Of a DNA stretch of 64,000 nucleotides, positions 46,026 to 52,846 are shown in pieces. This DNA comes from DATLWN01 sp964422615 (GTDB taxonomy: Bacteria; Pseudomonadota; Zetaproteobacteria; Mariprofundales; Mariprofundaceae). The notes beneath the pieces were generated by a model, which worked only from the letters and a program-made list of their open reading frames with translations, searched no databases and had not been told where the DNA came from. Every line of letters starts with the position of its first letter. Position 1 is the first letter of the stretch. A program made the position numbers and the translations under genes. The stretch spans positions 1 through 64,000 of the forward strand of contig CAYRBJ010000008.1 of NCBI GenBank assembly GCA_964422615.1. Reading direction: 5' to 3'.

Positions 46026-48614
46026 ATGGATATGAACCGCATGACACAGAAGGTTCGCGAGGCGCTGGCCGCAGCCCAGTCGCTGGCGGCACGCCTGTCA
46101 CACCAGGAGGTGGACGGCGAGCATGTACTGGCCGAACTGCTGGCCCAGCAGGATGGCCTGGCGCCACGCCTGATCGAGCGCATGGGCGTGTCCCTGCCGA
46201 CGCTGGCCTCAAGAGTGCAGGAATCGCTGCAGAAGCGGCCGCACGTCACCGGCGGATCCAGCGAGGCCGGGCGGGTCTACATCACCCAGCGCCTGAACCA
46301 GCTGTTCGCCCAGGCCGAGGAACAGGCCAAAAAGCTGGGCGACGAATATCTGTCGGTCGAACACCTGCTGCTCGCCTTCGCCGAGGAGAAGGATACCGAT
46401 GCCGGGCGGATATTCCGCGACATGGGCATCACGCACGAAGCACTGCTGAAGGTGCTCGAGTCGGTGCGCGGCAGCCAGCGGGTGACCTCGGATGATCCGG
46501 AATCCACCTACGAAGCCCTCAATAAGTATGGTACCGACCTGGTAGAGATGGCCCGCTCCGGCAAGCTCGATCCGGTGATCGGCCGCGATGCCGAGATCCG
46601 CAGCGTCATCCGCATCCTGTCGCGCAAGACCAAGAACAATCCGGTGCTGATCGGTGAGCCCGGTGTCGGCAAGACCGCTATCGTCGAGGGCCTGGCCCAG
46701 CGCATCCTGTCCGGCGATGTGCCGGAGGGGCTGAAGAATCGCACGGTGTTCTCGTTGGATATGACGGCGTTGATGGCCGGAGCCAAGTACCGCGGCGAGT
46801 TCGAGGAGCGCCTGAAGGCGGTGCTGAAGGAGATCAAGGCCTCCGAGGGCCGCATCATCCTGTTCATCGACGAGCTGCATACCATCGTCGGCGCCGGCCG
46901 TACCGAGGGTTCGACCGATGCCGGCAACATGCTCAAGCCGATGCTGGCCAGAGGCGAATTGCACTGTGTTGGTGCCACCACCCTGGATGAATACCGGCAG
47001 CATATCGAGAAGGATGCGGCGCTTGAGCGCCGTTTCCAGCCGGTGATGGTCGATGCCCCGAACATCGAGGATACGATCTCCATCCTGCGCGGCCTGCGCG
47101 AGCGCTTCGAGCTGCACCACGGCGTGCACATCCAGGATGCGGCGCTGGTGGCGGCGGCCACGATGTCCGATCGCTACATCTCCGACCGTTTCCTGCCGGA
47201 TAAGGCCATCGACCTGGTCGACGAGGCCTGCGCCTCGATCCGCACCGCCATCGATTCGATGCCGGCGGAACTGGACGAGGTCACCCGCCGCACCATGCGC
47301 CTGGAGATCGAGGAAACGGCGCTGAAGAAGGAGAAGGACGAGGCCAGCAAGGCACGGCTGGAAGAGTTGCGGCGCGAACTCGCCGATCTGAAGGAGAAGC
47401 GCGATGCGATGCGTGCGCAGTGGGACAAGGAGAAGGAGGCCCTGAACCGGGTGCAGCGCCTGCGCGAGCGCATCGAGCAGGTGCGCCTGGAGATCGAGCA
47501 GGCCGAGCGTGCCTACGATCTGAACAAGACGGCCGAGCTCAGGCACGGCGTACTGCCGGGCCTGGAGAAGGAGCTGGCCGAGGTCGAAGCCGAGGATCGC
47601 CAGGCATCGCTGCTGCATGAGGAGGTCACCGAAGAGGAGATCGCGCGCGTGGTGGCGCGCTGGACGGGTATCCCGGTGGTGCGCCTGATGCAGGGCGAGC
47701 GCGAGAAACTGCTGCATCTGGCCGACGTGCTGCACCAGCGGGTGGTCGGCCAGGACGAGGCGGTCGATGCCGTGGCCGATGCCGTGCTGCGCGCCCGTGC
47801 CGGCATCAAGGATCCGAAGCGGCCGATCGGCTCGTTCCTGTTCCTGGGCCCGACCGGTGTCGGCAAGACGGAGCTGGCGCGCACCCTGGCCGCCAGCCTG
47901 TTCGATTCCGAGGACAACATGATCCGCATCGACATGAGCGAATACATGGAGAAGCACAGCGTGTCGCGCCTTGTCGGGGCGCCTCCGGGCTACGTGGGCT
48001 ATGAGGAAGGCGGCCAGCTGACCGAGGCGGTGCGCCGCAAGCCGTACGCGGTGGTGCTGCTCGATGAGGTCGAGAAGGCGCACCCGGATGTGTTCCATAT
48101 CCTGCTGCAGCTGATGGACGATGGACGCCTGACCGATGCCCAGGGGCACACGGTCAACTTCAAGAACACCATCGTCATCATGACCAGCAACATCGGCAGC
48201 GATCTGCTGCTGGAGGGCATCGATTCGGCTGGGCATATCCGCGACAAGGCGCGCAAGCAGGTGATGGGCAAGCTGCGGGAATTCTTCCGCCCGGAGTTCT
48301 TGAACCGGCTTGACGACGTCGTGCTGTTCAAGCCCCTGACGCATCAGGATATCCGCAGCATCGTCGATCTGCTGGTGGCGGATGTGCGTCGGCGCCTGGG
48401 CGAGCAGGGCTTCGGCCTGGAGCTGACGGAGGCTGCAAGCGATCTGATCGTCAACGAAGGCTACGATCCCGTCTACGGGGCCAGGCCTTTGAAGCGATTC
48501 ATCCAGCAGCAGCTTGAAACGCCGATCGCCCGCGCTATCGTCGGCGGCAAGGTGCCGGAGGGCGGCCAGGTCCGCGTCGATGCCGAAAGCGGGCGGCTGC
48601 GCGTGCAAACATAA
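46026..48614 (+). CDS. clpB: ATP-dependent disaggregase ClpB
   Basis: 862 residues, full length. Clp N domain (1-145), AAA-1 with GEPGVGKTAIVEGLAQRI, the coiled-coil middle domain (about 410-520), then AAA-2 with GPTGVGKTELARTL and GAPPGYVGYEEGGQLTEA. Hexameric Hsp100 that extracts polypeptides from aggregates with DnaK. AAGGAG precedes the ATG. I see no clear sigma-32 promoter in the 66-bp gap upstream. Confidence 0.97.
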   Translation: MDMNRMTQKVREALAAAQSLAARLSHQEVDGEHVLAELLAQQDGLAPRLIERMGVSLPTLASRVQESLQKRPHVTGGSSEAGRVYITQRLNQLFAQAEEQAKKLGDEYLSVEHLLLAFAEEKDTDAGRIFRDMGITHEALLKVLESVRGSQRVTSDDPESTYEALNKYGTDLVEMARSGKLDPVIGRDAEIRSVIRILSRKTKNNPVLIGEPGVGKTAIVEGLAQRILSGDVPEGLKNRTVFSLDMTALMAGAKYRGEFEERLKAVLKEIKASEGRIILFIDELHTIVGAGRTEGSTDAGNMLKPMLARGELHCVGATTLDEYRQHIEKDAALERRFQPVMVDAPNIEDTISILRGLRERFELHHGVHIQDAALVAAATMSDRYISDRFLPDKAIDLVDEACASIRTAIDSMPAELDEVTRRTMRLEIEETALKKEKDEASKARLEELRRELADLKEKRDAMRAQWDKEKEALNRVQRLRERIEQVRLEIEQAERAYDLNKTAELRHGVLPGLEKELAEVEAEDRQASLLHEEVTEEEIARVVARWTGIPVVRLMQGEREKLLHLADVLHQRVVGQDEAVDAVADAVLRARAGIKDPKRPIGSFLFLGPTGVGKTELARTLAASLFDSEDNMIRIDMSEYMEKHSVSRLVGAPPGYVGYEEGGQLTEAVRRKPYAVVLLDEVEKAHPDVFHILLQLMDDGRLTDAQGHTVNFKNTIVIMTSNIGSDLLLEGIDSAGHIRDKARKQVMGKLREFFRPEFLNRLDDVVLFKPLTHQDIRSIVDLLVADVRRRLGEQGFGLELTEAASDLIVNEGYDPVYGARPLKRFIQQQLETPIARAIVGGKVPEGGQVRVDAESGRLRVQT

Positions 48615-48622
48615 TGCGTGCA

Positions 48623-48651
48623 ATGACATGGATTTTACATTAGTATATGCT
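48623..48651 (+). promoter_or_regulatory. Probable sigma-70 promoter of the first array cytochrome
   Basis: ATGACA (48623-48628) and TATGCT (48646-48651) are separated by 17 bp, matching -35/-10 at 5 and 4 of 6 positions. The start codon with AGGAGG lies 40 bp downstream. Confidence 0.45.
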
Positions 48652-48690
48652 AATCAAATGAATTAATAGCGCAGACCAGGAGGAATAATC

Positions 48691-49047
48691 ATGAAAAAAT
48701 CATTGGTGTTTTCAGCAGTCGCTGTTGTCGGATTGATGTCGATGGCGACAGCGGCGCATGCCTTCTCAACCACATCATGCCAGGTTTGCCATGCCGTGGG
48801 TTATCCCAAGGTCGGGCCTTCGTTCAAGTCGGTGGTGGCCAAGTATGGCAACGAGCAGGCCCTGGCCAAGGCGTTTGAGGATGGCTTTGCCGTCAAGGAT
48901 CGCAAGATTGCCAGCTCCGATGCGAGGTGGAAGTCCAAGGCTGGCCTGATGACGTCGCAGTTCAGGACGACGATCAAGGGTCACGAGAAAGCCGCGGCAC
49001 ATGCGGTATTCGAGACGGTGAAAAACAACAACTTCGGTGAATACTGA
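48691..49047 (+). CDS. Periplasmic monohaem cytochrome c, array copy 1
   Basis: 118 residues. A signal peptide (1-24, ending AHA) precedes a mature domain of about 94 residues. The haem motif is CQVCH (30-34); KVGPSFKSVVAKYG follows as in class I cytochromes c. M87 in KAGLMTSQF is the likely axial ligand, although the usual MP pair is missing. A strong AGGAGG site precedes the ATG. Highly similar to the copies at 49214 and 49860, so it arose by tandem duplication. Probable soluble electron shuttle; partner unknown. Confidence 0.9.
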   Translation: MKKSLVFSAVAVVGLMSMATAAHAFSTTSCQVCHAVGYPKVGPSFKSVVAKYGNEQALAKAFEDGFAVKDRKIASSDARWKSKAGLMTSQFRTTIKGHEKAAAHAVFETVKNNNFGEY

Positions 49048-49112
49048 TCCCTCGCGATGGGGGTGAAGCCGAGCGTGGGGTCTTGGACAGCGGATAGGGC
49101 TTGCAAATCGGC

Positions 49113-49159
49113 GCAATCCTTGCACCATATACCCTACTAAGGGGCAATCCTTGCACCAT
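49113..49159. repeat. Two 16-bp direct repeats, 31 bp apart
   Basis: GCAATCCTTGCACCAT occurs at 49113-49128 and again at 49144-49159. The 31-bp period is close to three helical turns, so both copies face the same side of DNA. The second copy contains the CTTGC half of the leader dyad in front of cytochrome copy 2. Could be tandem operators or a slipped duplication of the promoter. Confidence 0.75.
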
Positions 49160-49179
49160 CGATGGATTTGGGATGCAAG
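49150..49179 (+). promoter_or_regulatory. Shared dyad leader of cytochrome copy 2
   Basis: CTTGC and GCAAG are separated by 20 bp; the interior has ACCATCGATGGATTTG. The start codon follows 35 bp later. The same layout precedes the genes at 49860 and 50404. Confidence 0.6.
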
Positions 49180-49213
49180 CTGGACCCCAATTCGAGCCCT
49201 ATGAGGTGATAAG

Positions 49214-49570
49214 TTGAAAAGATCATTGGTAATTGCAGCAGCAGCTGCTTTTGGCTTGATGTCGATGTCTACCACGGCGAGTGCCTTCAATACCGGCAAG
49301 TGTCAAGCCTGCCACAATATTGCGACCGATAAGGTCGGACCTGCCTGGAAGACCGTGGCAGCGGCGTACGGCGATGAGGCCACGCTGGCCAAGGTGTTTG
49401 AAAGCGGCTTTGCCGTCAAGGATCGCCACATTGCCGGTAAAGAGGCGAAGTGGAAGTCCAAGGCCGGCCTGATGACGATGCAGTTCCGGCATCTGATCAA
49501 GGGTCACGAGAAGGAAGCCGCGCATGCGCTGTTCGAAACGGTCAAGAACGGCAAGTTCGGCGACTACTAA
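49214..49570 (+). CDS. Periplasmic monohaem cytochrome c, array copy 2
   Basis: 118 residues from a TTG start with GAGGTGATAAG upstream. Signal peptide to about residue 24 (STTASA), haem motif CQACH (30-34), GPAWKTVAAAYG, and M87/M89 in KAGLMTMQF as axial candidates. The second half is nearly identical to copy 3. The dyad leader upstream is shared with copies 3 and 4, the terminator downstream too. Electron-transfer partner unknown. Confidence 0.9.
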   Translation: MKRSLVIAAAAAFGLMSMSTTASAFNTGKCQACHNIATDKVGPAWKTVAAAYGDEATLAKVFESGFAVKDRHIAGKEAKWKSKAGLMTMQFRHLIKGHEKEAAHALFETVKNGKFGDY

Positions 49571-49590
49571 GACCCGTTGCGTTTAGGACG

Positions 49591-49617
49591 AAGGGCGGCC
49601 TCAGGGCCGCCCTTTTC
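49591..49617 (+). terminator. Terminator of cytochrome copy 2
   Basis: A 10-bp stem AAGGGCGGCC / GGCCGCCCTT with a TCAG loop and a T-rich tail. Nearly the same hairpin recurs after copies 3 and 4. Confidence 0.9.
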
Positions 49618-49642
49618 TGTGCCGATTTCGGCCTCATACAAG

Positions 49643-49701
49643 ATGGTGAAGAAATCCCCCGGCGCATGCCTTCACCACCACAGCATGCGTGGTCTGCCAT
49701 A
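49643..49701 (+). pseudogene. Relic of an additional cytochrome c gene
   Basis: GTGAAGAAATC at 49646 matches the start of cytochrome copy 3. It is followed almost at once by GCGCATGCCTTC, then codons for TTTACVVCH, closely like the AHAFSTTSCQVCH segment of copy 1. The signal-peptide region between them is deleted and the two parts are out of frame. Beyond the haem motif the similarity fades before a stop. So a fifth copy has decayed here by deletion. Confidence 0.5.
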
Positions 49702-49794
49702 CGCTGCCCGTTAGCGTTTACGTCGCACCTGCAGGGCATTTGCATATCAAACGGGGTAGTTTTTGCCCTCCCAAGATTCCCTAGCCGGACTAGG

Positions 49795-49825
49795 CTTGCA
49801 CTATCGGCGAGTTTGCGATAGCAAG
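49795..49825 (+). promoter_or_regulatory. Shared dyad leader of cytochrome copy 3
   Basis: CTTGC and GCAAG are separated by 21 bp (interior ...GAGTTTGCGATA). The start codon lies 35 bp downstream, after CCAATTCAATCGTTGGAGG. Read as a promoter, TTGCAC-N17-TAGCAA would be the -35/-10 pair. Confidence 0.6.
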
Positions 49826-49859
49826 TCGATTCCAATTCAATCGTTGGAGGAGGATACAG

Positions 49860-50216
49860 GTGAAGAAATTGTTCGTATTTGCAGCTGTTGCTGCTATTGG
49901 TGTGATGTCGATGTCGACCAATGCCAATGCCTTTAATACCCGTCGGTGCGCGGCTTGCCATGCCATCGATCACGCCAAGGTCGGTCCGTCCTGGAAGGAG
50001 GACGTCAAGGCGTATGGCACCGAGGAGCACCTTGCCAAGGTTTTCCTGAGCGGCTTTGCCGTCAAGGATCGCGAGATTGCCGGCCACTCGGCCAAGTGGA
50101 AGTCCAAGGCCGGCCTGATGACGATGCAGTTCAGGCATCTGATCAAGGGCCACGAGAAGGCTGCCGCTCATGCCCTGTTCGAGACCGTGAAGAAGGGCAA
50201 GTTCGGCGATTATTGA
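49860..50216 (+). CDS. Periplasmic monohaem cytochrome c, array copy 3
   Basis: 118 residues from GTG with GGAGGAGG upstream. Signal peptide to about 24 (NANA), haem motif CAACH (30-34), KVGPSWKEDVKAYG, then AKWKSKAGLMTMQF with M87/M89. Residues 77-118 are almost identical to copy 2, pointing to recent duplication or gene conversion. Has its own leader dyad and terminator, so it can be expressed alone. Confidence 0.9.
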   Translation: MKKLFVFAAVAAIGVMSMSTNANAFNTRRCAACHAIDHAKVGPSWKEDVKAYGTEEHLAKVFLSGFAVKDREIAGHSAKWKSKAGLMTMQFRHLIKGHEKAAAHALFETVKKGKFGDY

Positions 50217-50236
50217 TACCCGATTAGGGTAAGATC

Positions 50237-50264
50237 AAGGGCGGCCTCTGGCCGCCCTTTTTTT
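50237..50264 (+). terminator. Terminator of cytochrome copy 3
   Basis: Stem AAGGGCGGCC / GGCCGCCCTT with a 3-base TCT loop and a run of seven or more T. Confidence 0.93.
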
Positions 50265-50341
50265 GCCTGGACGTCGCCGAGCAGCCGGTCCGTCCCCTGC
50301 CTTTGGCGTGCTCCATCAGCAGCAATACGTACCGAACCATT

Positions 50342-50372
50342 CTTGCGCCATGGGCCGATTTGCGGTAGCAAG
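50342..50372 (+). promoter_or_regulatory. Shared dyad leader of cytochrome 4
   Basis: CTTGC and GCAAG separated by 21 bp (interior ...CCGATTTGCGGTA), then CCAATTGGATCATTGGAGG. The start codon is 32 bp downstream. The gene that follows is not a close copy of 2 and 3, so conservation of the leader suggests selection rather than simple duplication. Confidence 0.6.
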
Positions 50373-50403
50373 CCTATGCCAATTGGATCATTGGAGGAGA
50401 GGT

Positions 50404-50838
50404 ATGAAAAAGACGTTGGTGATTGCGGCAGCCGCCGCCTTCATTGCTGGCGGCGCCATGATGGGCACCAGCACCGATGCGCACGCCGCCCCTTGGGGCA
50501 AGTGCCAGGCTTGCCATAACTTCACGCCGGTGAACAAGGTGGGTCCGGGCCTCGGCAAGGGCATGATGGACGGCAAGATGGAGCCAGGAGATTACATGCG
50601 CGTGGCCGGCACCCATCCGCATTTTCATTATCTGTTTGCCAAGTACATTCCGGCCGGCAAGGCCTGGCATTGGGATCCGGCCCATCTGCGCCAGTGGATG
50701 TGCAACTCCAAGGAGGCCATCAAGAAGTTCACGGGTAACCCGGATGCCCGCACCATGATGCCGCCGCAGCACGTCTGCGCCAAGGCGGATCAGGACCAGG
50801 TGCTGGCCAAGCTGAAGGCAATCGCCGGTTACAAGTAA
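50404..50838 (+). CDS. Periplasmic cytochrome c, divergent fourth member
   Basis: 144 residues. Signal peptide (1-28, ending AHA), haem motif CQACH (34-38), NKVGPGLGKGMMDG, an aromatic/His-rich insert (THPHFHYLFAKYIPAGKAWHW, about 70-90) and MMPPQ (118-122) as axial Met region. Two extra cysteines, C100 and C125, may form a disulfide. It shares the leader and terminator type of copies 2 and 3 but is a distinct subfamily. GGAGGAG precedes the ATG. Probably a periplasmic shuttle in the same respiratory chain. Confidence 0.88.
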   Translation: MKKTLVIAAAAAFIAGGAMMGTSTDAHAAPWGKCQACHNFTPVNKVGPGLGKGMMDGKMEPGDYMRVAGTHPHFHYLFAKYIPAGKAWHWDPAHLRQWMCNSKEAIKKFTGNPDARTMMPPQHVCAKADQDQVLAKLKAIAGYK

Positions 50839-50858
50839 TCATTCCGGCACGGATCAAC

Positions 50859-50886
50859 AAGGGCGGTCTCAGGGCCGCCCTTTTTT
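50859..50886 (+). terminator. Terminator of cytochrome 4
   Basis: AAGGGCGGT / GCCGCCCTT stem (one G-T pair) with CTCAGG-type loop, then T6. Confidence 0.9.
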
Positions 50887-50924
50887 GTGCTGACGCCGCC
50901 AGCGTGCCCCCGTAGCATCCCCGC

Positions 50925-51365
50925 ATGGCCATCACCAACCGGCGCGCGCGCTATGAGTACCACATCCTGGAAACCTTCGAGGCCGGCATCATGCTGACCG
51001 GGCCCGAGGTCAAATCGGTGCGCCTGGGACAGGCCAACCTGGCCGAGGCCCATTGCATCATCCGCAACGGCCGCGCGCTGCTGATCGGTTGCCACATCAG
51101 CCCGTACAAGCCGGCGGCGATGAATAACCCGGGCGATCCGACACGTTCCCGCCAGCTGCTGCTGCACAGGCAGGAACTGAATCGCCTGACCGGCAAGCTG
51201 AAGGAGAAGGGCCTGACGCTGGTGCCCCTGAAGCTGTTCTTCAACGAACGGGGCTATGCCAAGCTGGAGCTCGGGCTCGCCCGCGGCAAGAAGCTGCACG
51301 ACAAACGCGAGGCCGCCAGGGAGCGCGATGTTCGCCGCGATTTGCAGCGCCGGTACAAGATGTAA
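50925..51365 (+). CDS. smpB: SsrA-binding protein SmpB
   Basis: 146 residues. Classic start NRRARYEYHILETFEAGIMLTGPEVKSVR, then HISPYKPA and a basic tail (KREAARERDVRRDLQRR). Binds tmRNA and brings it to stalled ribosomes. No tmRNA gene is evident nearby. The stop overlaps the start of the next gene (TAATG). Confidence 0.97.
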   Translation: MAITNRRARYEYHILETFEAGIMLTGPEVKSVRLGQANLAEAHCIIRNGRALLIGCHISPYKPAAMNNPGDPTRSRQLLLHRQELNRLTGKLKEKGLTLVPLKLFFNERGYAKLELGLARGKKLHDKREAARERDVRRDLQRRYKM

Positions 51366-51835
51366 TGGCGGATGATTGGCAGCAGGCGGTGCGCGATCTG
51401 CTCGACTGTAGCCGCATCGCCTTTCTTGCTACCGCAGGCGATCATGGGCCGGAGACCTCGATGGCGCCTTATGCAATCTGGCAGGGCGATGTCCTGCTGC
51501 ACCTATCCGGGCTAGCCCGGCACACGGCAAATATCAGGCGGGATCCCCGCCTTGGCCTGATGATCTGCACGCCCGAAACCATGGCCGACTCGCCGCTCGC
51601 CTTGCCGCGGATCAGCCTGGTTGGCCGTGTTGCGGCGGTGACCGATCCGCAACTGGCCGAGGCCAGGCAAGCCTATCTGCAGCGCACCCCCGATGCTGAG
51701 TCGTTGTTCACCTTTGCCGATTTTTGCTTATACAGGCTCGCGGTCGAACGGATCAACTGGGTTGGCGGCTTCGGGATGGCGCGGACCATCTCCCGCCAGC
51801 GGTGGTGCGGCCTGTTCGAGAGCATTGGAACATAG
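51365..51835 (+). CDS. Pyridoxamine 5'-phosphate oxidase-like flavin/haem-binding protein
   Basis: 156 residues with a split-barrel FMN-binding fold: RIAFLATAGDHGPETSMAPYAI, LLHLSGLARHTANIRRDPRLGLM and the C-terminal VERINWVGGFGMA. This is close to the HugZ/HutZ-type PNPOx-like group, whose members bind FMN or haem. No C-terminal haem-oxygenase extension is seen. Translationally coupled to smpB. The substrate is not inferable. Confidence 0.75.
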   Translation: MADDWQQAVRDLLDCSRIAFLATAGDHGPETSMAPYAIWQGDVLLHLSGLARHTANIRRDPRLGLMICTPETMADSPLALPRISLVGRVAAVTDPQLAEARQAYLQRTPDAESLFTFADFCLYRLAVERINWVGGFGMARTISRQRWCGLFESIGT

Positions 51836-51838
51836 GGC

Positions 51839-52012
51839 GGTTCACGTTTCGACGGTGAGGCGTTCGCTGTGTATGGCGGTTGGAGTCGGGGGTGGCGATG
51901 AAGCCTCGGCCGATCCTCCCGATCCACGGTATCATGGCACGCAGATTTTCCCCGACCTGCTCGATCGGATGCGCGGCATGCAGGCGGCGATAGGTGGTCA
52001 GCGCTGACGGTT
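51839..52012. repeat. Chimeric duplication relic (lipoprotein 5' region fused to the 3' end of ilvC)
   Basis: 51839-51910 resembles 52499-52568 (upstream region and first codons of the lipoprotein gene). 51911-52012 resembles 52867-52960 (3' end of ilvC, opposite strand). The joint falls at CGATCCTCCCGAT, matching the 13-bp sequence CGATCTTCCTGAT present at both 52569-52581 and 52867-52879. So a duplicated segment lost about 300 bp by recombination between those direct repeats. The ATG here would give only a meaningless 31-codon chimera. The rest of 51836-52159 holds the promoter region for the membrane peptides. Confidence 0.8.
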
Positions 52013-52165
52013 TTTCGCATCCTTGGTGACGCTGGTCACGATAACCATTGAAAAATAAACGTTTTCTAATGATGGGTTCATGCCGTCCCCATGTGGCATC
52101 CGTACATTAACGGTTGTCAGGCGGGCGCTTCGGGCATCCGCGAAACAAGACGAAGGAGCATGGAT

Positions 52166-52255
52166 ATGAAGGAACTCTGGTATGTGACCATCGCCGCTGT
52201 CGTCACCTTTTTCGGCATCACGGCCTTTGCCGGCTTTGTCGAGTCCGTACAGTAA
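52166..52255 (+). CDS. 29-residue single-helix membrane peptide, tandem copy 1
   Basis: Reads MKELWYVTIAAVVTFFGI then TAFAGFVESVQ. One hydrophobic helix (about 5-24) with a short polar tail. GGAG lies 8 bp before this ATG; an in-frame ATG two codons earlier is too close to the site. The next peptide shares the pattern MKEL-Y--T-AAV--FFG-T-FA-FVE, so the two are paralogues. Size and design resemble small subunits of respiratory oxidases, but I know no family for them. Confidence 0.65.
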   Translation: MKELWYVTIAAVVTFFGITAFAGFVESVQ

Positions 52256-52284
52256 GGGACGACAGGCGAACCGGCTTATCGGAT

Positions 52285-52302
52285 GCGGGGAGGCTTCCCC
52301 GC
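52285..52302. terminator. Hairpin between the two membrane-peptide genes
   Basis: GCGGGGA / TCCCCGC with a GGCT loop, 30 bp after the first peptide stop. It is followed by an A run rather than a T run on this strand, so it may stabilise the transcript or attenuate instead of terminate. Confidence 0.35.
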
Positions 52303-52338
52303 CCGACACAAAAAACCCCAACCTCAGGGAGGTATGAC

Positions 52339-52434
52339 ATGAAGGAACTTATTTACACCATCACCGCTGCTGTACTCGTGTTTTTCGGCACCACGTCATT
52401 CGCACATTTCGTGGAGACCGCGCACAACAGCTGA
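52339..52434 (+). CDS. 31-residue single-helix membrane peptide, tandem copy 2
   Basis: Reads MKELIYTITAAVLVFFGTTS then FAHFVETAHNS. One hydrophobic helix and a polar C-terminal tail. GGGAGG precedes the ATG by 6 bp. Clear paralogue of the 29-residue peptide 84 bp upstream and followed directly by a strong terminator. The conserved N-terminal MKEL and the FA-x-FVE tail suggest a defined binding surface on a larger membrane complex. Confidence 0.68.
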   Translation: MKELIYTITAAVLVFFGTTSFAHFVETAHNS

Positions 52435-52450
52435 CACCACCACCTTTAAC

Positions 52451-52485
52451 AAAGGGGCCGCCTGCAACAGCAGGTGGCCCTTTTT
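52451..52485 (+). terminator. Terminator after the membrane peptides
   Basis: AAAGGGGCCGCCTGC pairs with GCAGGTGGCCCTTT around an AACA loop, with one G-T pair and one bulge, followed by T5. Confidence 0.88.
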
Positions 52486-52555
52486 GCATCTGGGGTGGTC
52501 CACGTTTCGACAGTGAGGCGTTCGCAGACTATGCTGGCTGCAGTCGGAGGTGGCG

Positions 52556-52777
52556 ATGAAACGTTGGCCGATCTTCCTGATGCTTGCCATGCTGCTGGCG
52601 CTGACCGCATGTGACAAGGCGAAGGAGCAGGGCAGACAAACGGTTCGCACGCTCCTGGGCGGTCAGATGGCGGACCAGGCAAAAGCGATGAAGCGTCGGC
52701 TCAACAAGATCGACAAGCAGCAGGAACAGCGCTACGGGCAGCTCGACAAGCAATTGAAACAGCAGGACGGGCAGTAA
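52556..52777 (+). CDS. Small lipoprotein with charged helical domain
   Basis: 73 residues. Lipoprotein signal peptide MKRWPIFLMLAMLLALTAC (lipobox LTAC), then a Lys/Gln-rich helix (KAMKRRLNKIDKQQEQRYGQ, KQLKQQDGQ) likely to form a coiled coil. GGAGG precedes the ATG at 52556; a GTG two codons earlier is possible. No family recognised. Its 5' region is duplicated 660 bp upstream as a relic. Confidence 0.65.
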   Translation: MKRWPIFLMLAMLLALTACDKAKEQGRQTVRTLLGGQMADQAKAMKRRLNKIDKQQEQRYGQLDKQLKQQDGQ

Positions 52778-52791
52778 TTACGGCACAAATA

Positions 52792-52829
52792 AAAAGGGAG
52801 GCCACCTGTCCGGCAGGGGCCTCCCTTTT
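52792..52829. terminator. Bidirectional terminator between the lipoprotein gene and ilvC
   Basis: A perfect 12-bp stem AAAAGGGAGGCC / GGCCTCCCTTTT encloses a 14-base loop. The A and T flanks of the stem give T-rich ends on both strands, fitting the convergent gene arrangement. Confidence 0.9.
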
Positions 52830-52846
52830 CATCAGAGCGGAATGGG

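Noticed and set aside
46209..48629. 806-codon frame antisense to clpB
   Set aside because: Covers almost all of clpB in the opposite frame; amino-acid composition is not protein-like.
49795..50372. Sigma-54 promoters (GG-N10-GC) in the cytochrome leaders
   Set aside because: GG and GC elements are present by eye but their spacing (9-10 instead of 12 between the G positions) does not fit the consensus.
51693..52007. Frames across the 51.84-52.01 kb region
   Set aside because: They lie in a recombined duplicate of non-coding and antisense ilvC sequence; any start yields a chimera.
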